From positions 1,054,001-1,118,000 of the forward strand of contig NZ_JIAN01000005.1 of the NCBI RefSeq assembly GCF_000688475.1: a DNA stretch of 64,000 nt. Reading direction: 5' to 3'. The stretch's first letter is position 1. The number at the start of each line of letters is the position of its first letter. The DNA comes from Cellulomonas sp. URHE0023. GTDB taxonomy: Bacteria > Actinomycetota > Actinomycetes > Actinomycetales > Cellulomonadaceae. Under the pieces are notes generated by a model, which was not told where the DNA came from, searched no databases, and saw only the letters and a list, made by a program, of their open reading frames with translations. Both the position numbers and the translations under genes were made by a program. This document shows, piece by piece, positions 44,630-53,700 of the stretch.

Positions 44630-45442
44630 CTACTCCGGCAGCAGCGTCCCGACGACCGCGGTCGCCTCGCGGTCCACGTCGACCGCTACCCGGGCCGTGA
44701 GCCCTGCCGCCTCGAAGGCCGCGCACGCTTCGTCGGCCTGGCTCTCGCTCGTCTCGACGAACACGTGGCCTCCAGGGACGAGCCACCTCGGCGCCAGCTC
44801 GGCGACCCGGCGCAGCACGTCGAGCCCGTCCGGACCACCGTCGAGCGTCACCCGCGGCTCGTGCAGCCGCGCCTCCGGGGGCATGCTCCCGATCACACGG
44901 CTGGGCACGTACGGCACGTTGGCCAGGAGCACCTCGACGCGGCCCAGCAGGTGGTCGGGCAGCGGCGCGTCGAGGTCACCCTCGAACACCACCCCGTCGA
45001 CCGGGGCGACGTTGCGGCGGGCGCACGCGACGGCCACGGGGTCGACATCCACGCTGTAGAGCTCGACGTCGGCATCGAGGGTCTCCGCGAGCGCGACGCC
45101 GAGCGCGCCCGACCCGCAGCACAGGTCGAGGACCACGACTGGCTCCTCGGACGGCAGGACGAGCCGCACGAGCTCGACCAGCCGCGCCGCCTCGTCGACC
45201 AGGAACTCGGTCCGCAGCCTCGGGACGAACACCCCGGCGTCGATCTCGATCCGCAGGCCGCAGAACGAGGCCCAGCCGACGACGACCTCGAGCGGCTCGC
45301 CGGCGACGCGGCGGTCGACCATCGCGGCGAGCTCGGCGGGCGACTGCGCCGACTGGAGGAGCAGTGCGGCCTCGTCCTCGGCGAACACGCAACCGGCCGT
45401 GCGCAGCAGCTGCACGACCGCTTCGTACGTCAGGTCCGTCAC
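44630..45442 (-). CDS. PrmC/HemK-like N5-glutamine methyltransferase
   Basis: A 270-residue SAM-dependent methyltransferase: VFVPRLRTEFLVDEA, SAM-binding VVLDLCCGSGALGVALAE and the active-site motif NVPY replacing NPPY. The NVPY subgroup in actinobacteria is distinct from true PrmC, so release-factor methylation is uncertain. Monocistronic. Confidence 0.87.
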   Translation of the reverse strand: MTDLTYEAVVQLLRTAGCVFAEDEAALLLQSAQSPAELAAMVDRRVAGEPLEVVVGWASFCGLRIEIDAGVFVPRLRTEFLVDEAARLVELVRLVLPSEEPVVVLDLCCGSGALGVALAETLDADVELYSVDVDPVAVACARRNVAPVDGVVFEGDLDAPLPDHLLGRVEVLLANVPYVPSRVIGSMPPEARLHEPRVTLDGGPDGLDVLRRVAELAPRWLVPGGHVFVETSESQADEACAAFEAAGLTARVAVDVDREATAVVGTLLPE

Positions 45443-45487
45443 GGCGTCCTCTCTGGCTCGGGACCGCCCACCCTAGGCCGCAGACGA

Positions 45488-45517
45488 ACGGCCGCACCCC
45501 TGGTGAGGTGCGGCCGT
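45488..45517 (-). terminator. Terminator of the DUF5684 gene
   Basis: ACGGCCGCACC (45488-45498) pairs with GGTGCGGCCGT (45507-45517), a perfect 11-bp stem with an 8-nt loop, 15 bp beyond the minus-strand stop. Confidence 0.8.
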
Positions 45518-45532
45518 CGTGCGGGGACGCGG

Positions 45533-45958
45533 TCAGGCGGTGGCGTAGCCCAGCGGAGCGGGCAGCCTGGCGCCACCGGGACCTTCGTAGCGGCTCGAGT
45601 CGAACGCCAGGACGTACATGAAGATCAGACCGAGGAACACCAGGCCCACGGTGAACCCGGGTCCGTGCCCGAACGACAGCGACAGCCCGTTCAGCATGAA
45701 GATGTACAGAACCAGACCCAGGATGGGGACCCAGAAAAGCAGGATCCACCACATCGGCTTACCCGCGATCTTGAGAAGCACGAGGGTGTTCCAGATCGGG
45801 ATGAGGGCCTGCCACCCGGCCTCGCCGGCCTTGGCGAAGACCACCCAGAGCGGCAGGACGCCGATGGCGTAGCCGATCAGAATGCCCAGGTAGATCGCGG
45901 CCCACGGGATGTCCGCGGAGGTCGTGGTCACGGCGACGTCATGGATGAGTGAGTGCAT
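45533..45958 (-). CDS. DUF5684-type membrane protein
   Basis: A 141-residue protein with four membrane segments and KAGEAGWQALIPIWNTLVLLKIAGKP between the first and second, the DUF5684 signature. Such proteins are often upstream of signal peptidases; no such neighbour is seen here. Role unknown. Confidence 0.85.
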   Translation of the reverse strand: MHSLIHDVAVTTTSADIPWAAIYLGILIGYAIGVLPLWVVFAKAGEAGWQALIPIWNTLVLLKIAGKPMWWILLFWVPILGLVLYIFMLNGLSLSFGHGPGFTVGLVFLGLIFMYVLAFDSSRYEGPGGARLPAPLGYATA

Positions 45959-46175
45959 GCGGCGAACAGTAGCCAGAACGCGCGCGCTCGGTGGGCCAAT
46001 TCATGGATGGATGTGTCGACGTCGCCGAGAATTCGCTTCCGCGCGCCTCCGGGCGTGAATGTGGACGGGTGTCCATATGTGATCGGCTTTATTCTCGGCG
46101 GATGTTCCCCGGCACCCGTGCGACGACGACCGCGCGCTCACCGTCCGAGCCGTCCTGCGCGTCCCGGGACGTCTC
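45959..46175. other. Intergenic region between DUF5684 and NAT genes
   Basis: A divergent 217-bp gap, locally AT-richer at about 46050-46100, that should carry both promoters. I cannot assign boxes with confidence. Confidence 0.35.
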
Positions 46176-46970
46176 GTGACCGACCAGTGGGACACCGGCA
46201 GGCTCGATCTGGACGCCTACCTCGCCCGCATCGGGCAACCCGCTGCCGGCACGCTCGCCGAGATCCACCGCGCGCACCTGGCCGCCATCCCGTTCGAGAA
46301 CCTCGACGTCCTGCTCGATCGGGGCGTCAGCGTCGACCTGCCCGACGTCGAGCGCAAGCTGGTCCACGGTCTGCGCGGCGGCTACTGCTACGAGCACGCC
46401 CTCCTGCTGGGAGCGGCCCTCGAACGCCTCGGGTACACCGTCCGCCGCAGGCTCGCGCGCATCGGCGACCCGTCCGTCACGCCCAGACCCCGTTCCCACC
46501 TTGTCCTCTTCGTGCTGGTCGACGACACCTGGCACCTGGCCGACACGGGATACGGCTCCGGCCTGCTGGTCCCTGTTCCGCTGGTCGACGGGGCAGAGTC
46601 GACGCAGGGCGGGTGGACCTTCCGCACCCTCCTGCTCGCTGACGGCGGCTGGCAGCTGCGCGAGAAGCGCTCCGGCCACTGGTTGACGCACTACACCGTC
46701 CCGCACGAAGACACGTTCCTCGTCGACGTCGCGGCCGCCAACTGGGTCACGTCCACGTCGCCGACATCCCGGTTCACACCGCAGCTCGTCGTCCAGCGCA
46801 AGGACGAGTCGCTGGCGCACATGCTCACGGGCCGGGAGCTGGTCGTCGAGTCGCCTGCCGGACGAGAGTCCGTCACCAAGGTCGCCGACGACGCCCTCGA
46901 CGGAGTACTGCGAGACATGGGCCTGACCCTGTCTCCGGAGCAGCTCGCCGTATTGGCCGCGCGCTTCTAG
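46176..46970 (+). CDS. nat: Arylamine N-acetyltransferase
   Basis: A 264-residue NAT enzyme with the full catalytic triad C71 (RGGYCYEH), H108 (RSHLVLF) and D123 (LADTGYG). It acetylates aromatic amines or hydrazines from acetyl-CoA. IPFENLDVLL is a further family motif. In mycobacteria NAT is linked to cholesterol catabolism; no such genes are near. Its end overlaps the convergent kinase gene by 4 bp. Confidence 0.95.
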   Translation: MTDQWDTGRLDLDAYLARIGQPAAGTLAEIHRAHLAAIPFENLDVLLDRGVSVDLPDVERKLVHGLRGGYCYEHALLLGAALERLGYTVRRRLARIGDPSVTPRPRSHLVLFVLVDDTWHLADTGYGSGLLVPVPLVDGAESTQGGWTFRTLLLADGGWQLREKRSGHWLTHYTVPHEDTFLVDVAAANWVTSTSPTSRFTPQLVVQRKDESLAHMLTGRELVVESPAGRESVTKVADDALDGVLRDMGLTLSPEQLAVLAARF

Positions 46971-47944
46971 GACTGGTCGACACAGACCCACAAGGCGCCC
47001 GGCCGCACCGTGACGTCCAGCGTGTCCGACGGCTCGATCACGTCGCCGTCAAGCTGCCGAGGGTGCTGGCGGTCGCTGGTCACGACGATCCGCGAGCCCC
47101 TGAGAATCTCCATGTTGGGCACCCGCTTCCTCCGAAGAAGGACCCCGAGGGCCAGCTGAACCCAGTGCCCGAGGTTCCGTGGCGCGAGAACGGCGACCTC
47201 CATCTGCCCGCTGTCCGGCTCGGCGTCCGGCAGCAGGTTCACGCCTCCCTGCAGCTGTCCGACGTTAGCGACGAGGACGCTGCTCGCACGTCGCCGCAGC
47301 ACGGGGAGGTCGTCGACGCGGACCTCGACCCGCATCTCGTTGTCGGCCAGGTGCTTGAGGGCCGAGTAGACGTAGGCCAGGGCACCGACCCGCGCCTTGA
47401 GCGCCGTCGGAGCGTCGTCGACCATCGCCGCGTCGAGGCCCATCCCCGCCATGACCGCGAAAACCTGGCCGTCGACCTCCCCGACGTCCACCGCCTGGCG
47501 GCCGCCGTCGAGGGCGATCTGCACCCCGTCGGCGGTCTTGCTCGGGATGGCGAGATTGCCCGCCAGCAGGTTCCCCGTGCCGCCCGGCAGGACAGCGAGC
47601 GCGGCGTCCGTCCCGGCCAAGCCCTCGATGCACGCGCGGACCGTGCCGTCGCCGCCGGCGACGAACACCACCTCGGCGCCGTCGGCGACCGCCTGCCGCG
47701 CCTGGCCGGTGCCCGGGTCCTCGGCAGTCGTCTCGAGCCAGACGGGCACCGGCCAACCGGCGTCGATCACCTGCTGGTCGAGGGCCGCCCGGAGCTCGTC
47801 GACCCCTGTCACACGGTTCGGGTTCACGATCACGGCGGACCGCTGGGACTGGTTCGCGCGTGCGGCAGGCTCGGTGGTCACCGGGCGAGTCTGACGGTGA
47901 GCCACCGCCGCGGCCACCGGGGCGCGTGTGACGTTATCGCTCAC
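46967..47944 (-). CDS. Diacylglycerol kinase-like lipid kinase
   Basis: A 325-residue DAGK-catalytic protein: SAVIVNPNRVTGVDELRAAL at the N-terminus, nucleotide-binding VVFVAGGDGTVRACIEGL and LPGGTGNLLAGNL, and C-terminal QLDGDVIEPSDTLDVTVRPGAL. It phosphorylates diacylglycerol or a similar lipid. GTG 47944 overlaps the preceding gene's stop (GTGA), so the two are coupled. Confidence 0.92.
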   Translation of the reverse strand: MSDNVTRAPVAAAVAHRQTRPVTTEPAARANQSQRSAVIVNPNRVTGVDELRAALDQQVIDAGWPVPVWLETTAEDPGTGQARQAVADGAEVVFVAGGDGTVRACIEGLAGTDAALAVLPGGTGNLLAGNLAIPSKTADGVQIALDGGRQAVDVGEVDGQVFAVMAGMGLDAAMVDDAPTALKARVGALAYVYSALKHLADNEMRVEVRVDDLPVLRRRASSVLVANVGQLQGGVNLLPDAEPDSGQMEVAVLAPRNLGHWVQLALGVLLRRKRVPNMEILRGSRIVVTSDRQHPRQLDGDVIEPSDTLDVTVRPGALWVCVDQS

Positions 47945-48567
47945 GGCCACAGCGGGCGGGCGCGGGCCGCGGCGGCGCGGATGGACGTCGCGTCGAGGAT
48001 CGAGCTGGTCTCCGCGACGCCCCGGTCCGGCCACGCGCACACGGCACGCAGGTCGCCCTCGGGTGGGAGCGGCCAGAGCCACACGTCACGCGCCCACCGC
48101 TCGGCGTAGTGCATCGGCTGGCTCGCACCGTCCATGATCGGTTCGGTCGGTGTCCAGTCCACCGGATCGGCGTCGGCGGGGACCGCCGACCACGGCGAGC
48201 TGTCGAGGGTGGTCACACGGCGCCCGTCTGCGTACTCGAAACCCCAGCGCAGGCCACCGGCCGGCAAGGCGAGATGGAACGAACCCCGCCCGTGCGTGAT
48301 GTCGAGCTGGCCGAGGACGCGCGAGCGCTCACGCACCGTTGTCCGGCGGATCCGCACGGCGATGCGGAACACCACACCCTCGGAGTAGGCGCGCACATCC
48401 TCGAGGTGCACGGCCGTCGAGGCCGACCGGCCGAGCTCGACGACGATCGGGAGTGTCCCCGGAAGCTCGTCGACCGGGTGGCCCGCCCACGCCGGCTCGA
48501 GCACCAGGACGTCGTCGAGGTCTTCGGGATCGCCGTGGCGCGGGTCGACAGCTGGAAAGAACGACAT
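47941..48567 (-). CDS. Conserved hypothetical protein coupled to the lipid kinase
   Basis: A 208-residue soluble protein: LVLEPAWAGHPVDELPGTLPIVVEL, VVFRIAVRIRRTTVRERSRVLGQL and a C-terminal WARDVWLWPLPPEGDLRAVCAWPDRGV, which looks like a beta-rich sheet with a conserved Trp-rich end. I do not recognise a named domain. It overlaps the kinase gene by 4 bp. Confidence 0.72.
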   Translation of the reverse strand: MSFFPAVDPRHGDPEDLDDVLVLEPAWAGHPVDELPGTLPIVVELGRSASTAVHLEDVRAYSEGVVFRIAVRIRRTTVRERSRVLGQLDITHGRGSFHLALPAGGLRWGFEYADGRRVTTLDSSPWSAVPADADPVDWTPTEPIMDGASQPMHYAERWARDVWLWPLPPEGDLRAVCAWPDRGVAETSSILDATSIRAAAARARPLWP

Positions 48568-48647
48568 CGCTCCATCATGTCGGACCTCGCGTGCCGAGGT
48601 GCAGGATGGGTACCGACCCGACCCGGCCCGACTCGAACGGTGGCGTC

Positions 48648-49259
48648 GTGACCCTCGCGTTCCTGCTGACCTCGCTCGTGATCGTCGCGACGCCCGGAAC
48701 CGGCGTGATCTACACGCTGAGCGCCGGGCTCAGCCGCGGCACCCGCGCGAGCCTCGTAGCGGCGCTCGGCTGCACGCTGGGCATCGTCCCCCACATGGTC
48801 GCCGCGATCACCGGGCTGGCAGCGGTCCTCAACGCGAGCGCGGTCGCGTTCCAGACGCTCAAGCTGCTCGGCGTCGCGTACCTGCTGTTCATGGCAGTGC
48901 GGATGTGGCGGGACCGCAGCGAGATCACGGTCCACGAGGGCCCGAGGGAGAGGTCCGCCGGCCGGGTCATCTGGTCGGCGATCCTCCTCAACATCCTCAA
49001 CCCGAAGCTGACCATCTTCTTCTTCGCGTTCCTGCCGCAGTTCGTGCACCCCGACGAGCCGGGCGCGCTGGCGCACATGGCGCTGCTCAGCGGTGTCTTC
49101 ATGGCGGAGACGTTCGTCGTGTTCGGCGTGTACGGCGCGCTCGCGGCGGCCGTCCGGTCGCAGGTGGTCAGCCGGCCGCGCGTCGTCCTGTGGATGCGTC
49201 GCACGTTCGCCGGCGCCTTCGTCGCGCTCGGCACCAAGCTCGCTCTCACCGACCGCTGA
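48648..49259 (+). CDS. LysE/RhtB-family exporter
   Basis: A 203-residue transporter with six membrane helices: LAFLLTSLVIVATPGTGVIYTLSAGLSRG, LLGVAYLLFMAVRMWRD and LLNILNPKLTIFFFAFLPQFV. The family exports amino acids such as lysine, threonine or homoserine. GTG 48648 gives the conserved TLAFLL start; ATG 48606 is also open. Confidence 0.9.
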   Translation: MTLAFLLTSLVIVATPGTGVIYTLSAGLSRGTRASLVAALGCTLGIVPHMVAAITGLAAVLNASAVAFQTLKLLGVAYLLFMAVRMWRDRSEITVHEGPRERSAGRVIWSAILLNILNPKLTIFFFAFLPQFVHPDEPGALAHMALLSGVFMAETFVVFGVYGALAAAVRSQVVSRPRVVLWMRRTFAGAFVALGTKLALTDR

Positions 49260-49346
49260 CACGGATCACGACCGTGCTTGATGCGGCTCGGGTGGAGCCT
49301 GCGACGCAGGTCCTCGGGCCACGCCTCGGCACATCACGTGACTCGC

Positions 49347-49364
49347 GCCCTTCCCGGGAAGGGC
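49347..49364. repeat. Perfect 18-bp palindrome
   Basis: GCCCTTCCCGGGAAGGGC is its own reverse complement. It lies in the 207-bp spacer between the convergent LysE-type gene and the next minus-strand gene. It could be a terminator (with the centre unpaired) or a dimeric protein site. The rest of the spacer shows no gene. Confidence 0.6.
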
Positions 49365-49466
49365 ACCTTCACAGCCCCAGCGCGGGACACTCGCCGGGCA
49401 GCAGGCCGAAGCGGACGATGTCGTTCCCTGCGCCATCTCCGACCTGTTGGTGGAGCCGCCGGGAGT

Positions 49467-50030
49467 TCAGTCGCCGGTGCCGCTGGCGACGAAGCGGTAT
49501 TCGAGGTTCTGCCGAGCCCCCGGACACACACGTCGCCACTCGGCCATCAGGTGGTCCATCTCGTCCTTGCTGACGAAGGGCGCAGCCCGCCCGTGCACGC
49601 GGCGCCCGCTGCGTGTCCGCAGGCGCAGCACGGCTTTTCGGTACTTCCGGCTGAAAATCGCCCGTTCCATCTCATCTGAGTCGGAGCCAAGGTCGAACGG
49701 AGTGCACACCAGGGTGACCGTCGCGATGGCATCCGGGGTGAACCGGTCCTGGCGACCACCGACCGTCCGGATCCAGATCACCGGCTCGGACTCCTCGACC
49801 ACGCGAACCTCCACGGCGCTGGTGAGGTCATACACCCACAGAGGCACGGCGATCACCAGCAGCAGCACCGCCAGGCCGGTCAGCGTATAGCCGAGAACGC
49901 GCTCTTCTAGGCGGATCACAAGCAGACCGGCCGCACCGATCGCGGTGACGGCGATCAACCACTTAGCCCAGCGTCGCCAGTCTGGCCCCAGCGTGTCGGT
50001 TTTCCACAGCGTGCCTTCGGGCATGTCCAC
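49467..50030 (-). CDS. Hypothetical two-helix membrane protein
   Basis: A 187-residue protein with two adjacent membrane helices (residues about 22-40 and 46-66) and a C-terminal soluble part with WIRTVGGRQDRFTPDAIATVTLV, like a PH-type (YdbT/bPH) arrangement. Start GTG 50030 or ATG 50024. Its codon use is less GC-biased than its neighbours, which could mean recent acquisition. Confidence 0.68.
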   Translation of the reverse strand: MDMPEGTLWKTDTLGPDWRRWAKWLIAVTAIGAAGLLVIRLEERVLGYTLTGLAVLLLVIAVPLWVYDLTSAVEVRVVEESEPVIWIRTVGGRQDRFTPDAIATVTLVCTPFDLGSDSDEMERAIFSRKYRKAVLRLRTRSGRRVHGRAAPFVSKDEMDHLMAEWRRVCPGARQNLEYRFVASGTGD

Positions 50031-50229
50031 CCGCTCATCATCGTTGCCCCAGGTCGGCTTCGACGATCCGCTCCGGGCCGGCCGCGGCGCGGCGGTCGGG
50101 CGCCGCTGGGCGGGGACAGATTGTTCTCGGCAGACGCGCGCCCCGGTTTGTCGGCCGTCAACCGGTCACGGGTCCGCGAAGAGAGTGACGTCATGTCCGG
50201 CTCGACAGGGTTCGATGGGTGCGCCGTTG

Positions 50230-50273
50230 TTGCACCATCTGGTTCAGTGTCGTATGGTGAACCGCATGGTTCA
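50230..50273 (+). promoter_or_regulatory. Leaderless promoter and ArsR operator
   Basis: TTGCAC (50230-50235), a 17-bp spacer and TATGGT (50253-50258) form a good promoter whose start falls at or next to ATG 50266. The dyad TGAACCGCATGGTTCA (50258-50273) is centred on the start codon, and another GGTTCA half-site lies at 50241-50246. Bound repressor would cover both the -10 and the first codons. Confidence 0.75.
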
Positions 50274-50601
50274 GCAACAGCTGCTCGATCGGCTCTACTC
50301 GGCGCTGGCCGACTCGACGCGTCGCGACATCCTCGTCCGGCTGGGCGAGGGTCCCGCGACCATCGGCGAGCTCGCCGAACCGCACCAGATGAGCCTGACC
50401 GGCATGAAGAAGCACGTTCAGGTGCTCGAGGACGCCGGCCTGGTGAGCACCGAGAAGGTCGGCCGGTCCCGGCAGTGCCGTCTCGGCACCGAGCGACTGG
50501 ACGACGCCATGGCGTGGATCACCTACTACCAGCGGCTCTGGGAGCGTCGACTCGACGGCCTGGACGCCTACTTCACACTGCAGAAGGGGACGGACGAATG
50601 A
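50266..50601 (+). CDS. ArsR/SdpR-family repressor
   Basis: A 111-residue winged-helix protein: LLDRLYSALADSTRRDILVRLGEGPATIGELAE, recognition helix SLTGMKKHVQVLEDAGLV, wing VGRSRQCRL, then WITYYQRLWERRLDGLDAYF. No metal ligands. The promoter places the mRNA start at ATG 50266; an in-frame ATG at 50254 lies inside the -10 box. It overlaps the SRPBCC gene (ATGA). Confidence 0.93.
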   Translation: MVQQQLLDRLYSALADSTRRDILVRLGEGPATIGELAEPHQMSLTGMKKHVQVLEDAGLVSTEKVGRSRQCRLGTERLDDAMAWITYYQRLWERRLDGLDAYFTLQKGTDE

Positions 50602-51083
50602 CCACCACCGGATCGACCACAGACGAAGGCACGATCGAGCTGCGCCTCACGCGCGTGCTGCCCGCGACGCCCGCCGAGGTGTTCGACGCCTACACGGACG
50701 CAGAGAAGCAGAAGATCTGGTTCTCCATCCTCGACGAGACGCCCGGCATCGTGGAGATCGAGACCGACCTGCGCGTCGGCGGCGTGCAGACCGCCGTCTG
50801 GGGACCGGACCGCGACAACCTGTTCCGGGAGACGCAGACGTTCGTCGTGATCGACCGACCGGCGGCCGACGGTGTCGGACGGCTCGTCACCGAGTCGACC
50901 GGCAGCAGCCCCGACGGCATGACGATGTCGACGCACATCGACATCACGTTCGAGCCCGTCGACGGCGGCACGCTGATGACCGTCGTGCAGAGCGGCTTCC
51001 CGTCCGTCGAGGTGCGCGACTTCTTCGCCTCGATGGCATGGATCGGCGCCTTCGACCGGATCGCCGCGTTCCTGACGCGCTAG
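50598..51083 (+). CDS. SRPBCC/AHSA1-domain protein (second pair)
   Basis: A 161-residue START-like protein: LTRVLPATPAEVFDAYTDAEKQKIWFSILDETPG and FEPVDGGTLMTVVQSGFPSVEVRDFF. It is translationally coupled to the ArsR-type gene. This is the second ArsR-SRPBCC pair in the window; the sequences differ too much for a recent copy. Confidence 0.92.
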   Translation: MTTTGSTTDEGTIELRLTRVLPATPAEVFDAYTDAEKQKIWFSILDETPGIVEIETDLRVGGVQTAVWGPDRDNLFRETQTFVVIDRPAADGVGRLVTESTGSSPDGMTMSTHIDITFEPVDGGTLMTVVQSGFPSVEVRDFFASMAWIGAFDRIAAFLTR

Positions 51084-51099
51084 ACGGGGCCTCATGGCT

Positions 51100-51129
51100 C
51101 GCCTGGAGCCGCACCGAGAGCTCCAGGCG
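51100..51129. terminator. Bidirectional terminator
   Basis: CGCCTGGAGC (51100-51109) pairs perfectly with GCTCCAGGCG (51120-51129). It lies between the convergent SRPBCC (plus) and AI-2E-family (minus) genes. Confidence 0.75.
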
Positions 51130-51140
51130 CGCCAGGACCT

Positions 51141-52292
51141 CTAGGCGGGCGCTTCGGCAGCCGTCGGCGGGCTGTCGTCCGGCACCGCCGATGGACCGCC
51201 GTCGATGACCGGGACCGGTCCCTCAGGAACCGCGTCGTCCGGGCTGCTCGGCTCCTTGGGACCCGTCTCGCCGGAAATCCAGAAGTAGAACGCGTTCGTC
51301 CCGCTCTTCTGCAGCAGCATCGCGCGGGTCAGCAGCGTCATCGGGACGGCCAGGATCGCGCCCAGCGGACCGATGATGAAGGTCCAGAAGACGACCGAGA
51401 CGAAGCTGAGCGTGAGGGTGATGTTCACCGCGTCGGACACGAACCGCGGCTGCACCATCACCTGGAGCGTGACGTTCACCAGGCAGTAGACGACCACGAC
51501 CCCGAGTGCGAGCTGCCAACCGCCCACCACGAACGCCAGCAGCGCGGGCGGGATCAGGCCGATGACGAACCCGATGTTCGGGATGAAGTTGGTGACGAAC
51601 GCGAGGATCGCCCACACCACCGCGGCGGGGACGCCGAGCCAGTACAGCGCCAGCCCGTCGATCACGGCAACGATCGCGCCGAAGGTCGCGCTGACGACGA
51701 AGTAGCTGCGCACCCCGCGGTTGAAGATGGTCGCCCGGTCGAGGATGTCGGACTTGGTCGCCAGGAATACCGGTCGGCCGCGGTCGTAACGGGCCGCGTC
51801 GACGCCCATGAAGATCACGTAGGCGAGGACGAAGAAGAACGACCCCGCGATGCTCAGCACGGTGCTCGCCACCGACGTCGCCGCGTCCACCACCTGCGAC
51901 GGGTTGATCTCGCTGGTGATGGTCGACGCCGTGTCCTCGTTCACGCCGAGCGACGCGAGCCAGTCGGTGAGGTCCGCGAGCGACGTCTGCAGCTCGTCGC
52001 TGTAGTCGCCGATCAGGTCCGCGAACCGGATACCGGCGAACACGAGCATCGCGACGAGGATCGCGAGGATCAGGTAGACGGTGACGATGACCGCCGTCGT
52101 CGCCATCCAGGGCTTCCAGCCGCGGCGCTCGAGCGGGATCCGGAGCGGGTGGCAGATGATGACCAGCACCGCCGCGAGCATGATCGGCGCGAGGAAGCCA
52201 CCGGCGGCGTGCAGCCCCGCGAGGGTGACGACGAACGCGGCCAGCGTGAGCAGCGTGCGGGTGGCGGGCGCGAGGCCCTGAGGCGAAGCCAT
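51141..52292 (-). CDS. AI-2E-family transporter
   Basis: A 383-residue integral membrane protein of the AI-2E (PF01594/PerM) family, with about eight helices: APIMLAAVLVIICHPLRIPLERRG, ILAFVTNFIPNIGFVIGLIPPALLAFV and PRFVSDAVNITLTLSFVSVVFW are characteristic. An acidic Pro-rich tail ends it. Some members exchange Na+/H+; the substrate here is unknown. GAAGGAGCG precedes ATG 52292. Confidence 0.93.
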   Translation of the reverse strand: MASPQGLAPATRTLLTLAAFVVTLAGLHAAGGFLAPIMLAAVLVIICHPLRIPLERRGWKPWMATTAVIVTVYLILAILVAMLVFAGIRFADLIGDYSDELQTSLADLTDWLASLGVNEDTASTITSEINPSQVVDAATSVASTVLSIAGSFFFVLAYVIFMGVDAARYDRGRPVFLATKSDILDRATIFNRGVRSYFVVSATFGAIVAVIDGLALYWLGVPAAVVWAILAFVTNFIPNIGFVIGLIPPALLAFVVGGWQLALGVVVVYCLVNVTLQVMVQPRFVSDAVNITLTLSFVSVVFWTFIIGPLGAILAVPMTLLTRAMLLQKSGTNAFYFWISGETGPKEPSSPDDAVPEGPVPVIDGGPSAVPDDSPPTAAEAPA

Positions 52293-52424
52293 CAGGCGCG
52301 CTCCTTCGCGTGGTGCGGGATGTTGACCGGACGGGTCGCTCGCAAGATACAAGATGTCCGGGCCGCGACGCGGGACCTTCCCCCGCGCTCGGCCGATGTC
52401 AGCGGCGCGTGGAAGCATGCGAGC

Positions 52425-53639
52425 GTGACGAGCGAGCACCTCTGGCAGCCCGGCACCGTCCGCGCCGCCGCCGGCGGCATCGTCGCCCTTGCGCTCGCAA
52501 CCTTCGTCGCGATCACCACCGAGCTCGTCCCCATCGGCCTGCTGCCGCAGATGAGCGACGACCTCGGGGTGACGGAGTCGATCGCCGGCCTGCTCGTCAC
52601 GGTGTACGCGTTCATGGTCGCGGCCCTCGCCGTCCCGCTCGTGCTGGCCACTCGGCGGCTCCCTCGCAAGGGACTGCTGATCGGCACGCTCGTCGCCTAC
52701 ACGCTGAGCAACGCGCTGGTCGCCGTCGCACCGTCGTTCGGGGTGGTCGCGGGTGCGCGCGCACTCGGGGGCATCGCGCACGCCATCTTCTTCTCCGTCG
52801 CCATCGGGTACGCCTCCCGCCTGGTGCGCGACCAGTTCACGGGTCGGGCCCTGGCGCTGGTCACCGCGGGCGCCTCCGCCGGGTTCGTGCTCGGCGTCCC
52901 GCTGTCCACCGCGCTCGGCGCCGCCGTCGGGTGGCGTACGGCGTTCGCGGTCCTCGGCGCGGCGTGCGGCGTCGCGATCGTCCTGGTGGCGCTCTTCCTG
53001 CCAGCGGTCGCGGGCGGTGGGGCTCCGGCCGCGGACGAGGCACGCAGCACCAACCGCGCACGGCTGGCCGTGGTCGTCTCGACCAACTCGCTGACCTACC
53101 TGGGGCACTACACCGTCTACACGTACATCGCGGTGCTCCTGCTTGCCGCGGGACTCGGCAAGGCGGCGGTCGGTCCCGTGCTGCTCGCCCTCGGCGCCCT
53201 CGGGCTCATCGGCACCGCCTATGCGGTGGCGGCGCTCGACAGGGACCTGCGGCGCAGCACCATCCTCGTCCTGTCCTCGGTGGCGCTGGGCCTGCTCGCG
53301 GTCGGTGTCGCGTATCCCTCCCTCGCCGGGGTGCTGGCCGCTGCGGCGGTCTGGTCCGCAGGCTTCGGAGCAGTCGCGTCGGTGTTCCAGACCGCCGCCA
53401 TCCGCACCCACGGTGCCTCCCCGGACGTCATCGGAGCGCTCGTGAACAGCACGGCGAACGTCGGGATCGGCGGCGGTGCAGCACTCGGCGGGCTCGTGCT
53501 GGCCGGTCCGGGTCTCGGGTGGCTCCCCTACGTGGGGGCAGGCATCACCGCGACCGGGCTGGTCGTCGTCCTGGTGTCCCGGCGAGCCTTCTCGGCAGCC
53601 CCGACCCTCGAGCCCGCCGACCAGCCCTCCATCACCTGA
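52425..53639 (+). CDS. MFS efflux transporter (AraJ/NepI-like)
   Basis: A 404-residue 12-helix transporter: LATFVAITTELVPIGLLPQMSDDLGVTES matches the sugar/purine efflux DHA1 subgroup, with RRLPRKGLLIGTLVAYTLSNALVA as the loop 2-3 motif region and ARALGGIAHAIFFSVAIGYASRLV in helix 4. The substrate is unknown. GTG 52425 is chosen since ATG starts upstream lack a ribosome site. Confidence 0.92.
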   Translation: MTSEHLWQPGTVRAAAGGIVALALATFVAITTELVPIGLLPQMSDDLGVTESIAGLLVTVYAFMVAALAVPLVLATRRLPRKGLLIGTLVAYTLSNALVAVAPSFGVVAGARALGGIAHAIFFSVAIGYASRLVRDQFTGRALALVTAGASAGFVLGVPLSTALGAAVGWRTAFAVLGAACGVAIVLVALFLPAVAGGGAPAADEARSTNRARLAVVVSTNSLTYLGHYTVYTYIAVLLLAAGLGKAAVGPVLLALGALGLIGTAYAVAALDRDLRRSTILVLSSVALGLLAVGVAYPSLAGVLAAAAVWSAGFGAVASVFQTAAIRTHGASPDVIGALVNSTANVGIGGGAALGGLVLAGPGLGWLPYVGAGITATGLVVVLVSRRAFSAAPTLEPADQPSIT

Positions 53640-53700
53640 CGACGCATCGGCGGCGCGTGATGGCCGTGCCGCGACTGCGTCGGACCGCGGGCGTGCCCAG

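Noticed and set aside
49260..49466. Possible gene remnant after the LysE-type gene
   Set aside because: No frame shows similarity to a known protein; only an 18-bp palindrome stands out.
51141..53411. 756-codon frame extending the AI-2E gene upstream
   Set aside because: The extension is Arg/Glu/Gly-rich and antisense to the MFS gene; ATG 52292 has a good ribosome site and starts the family homology.
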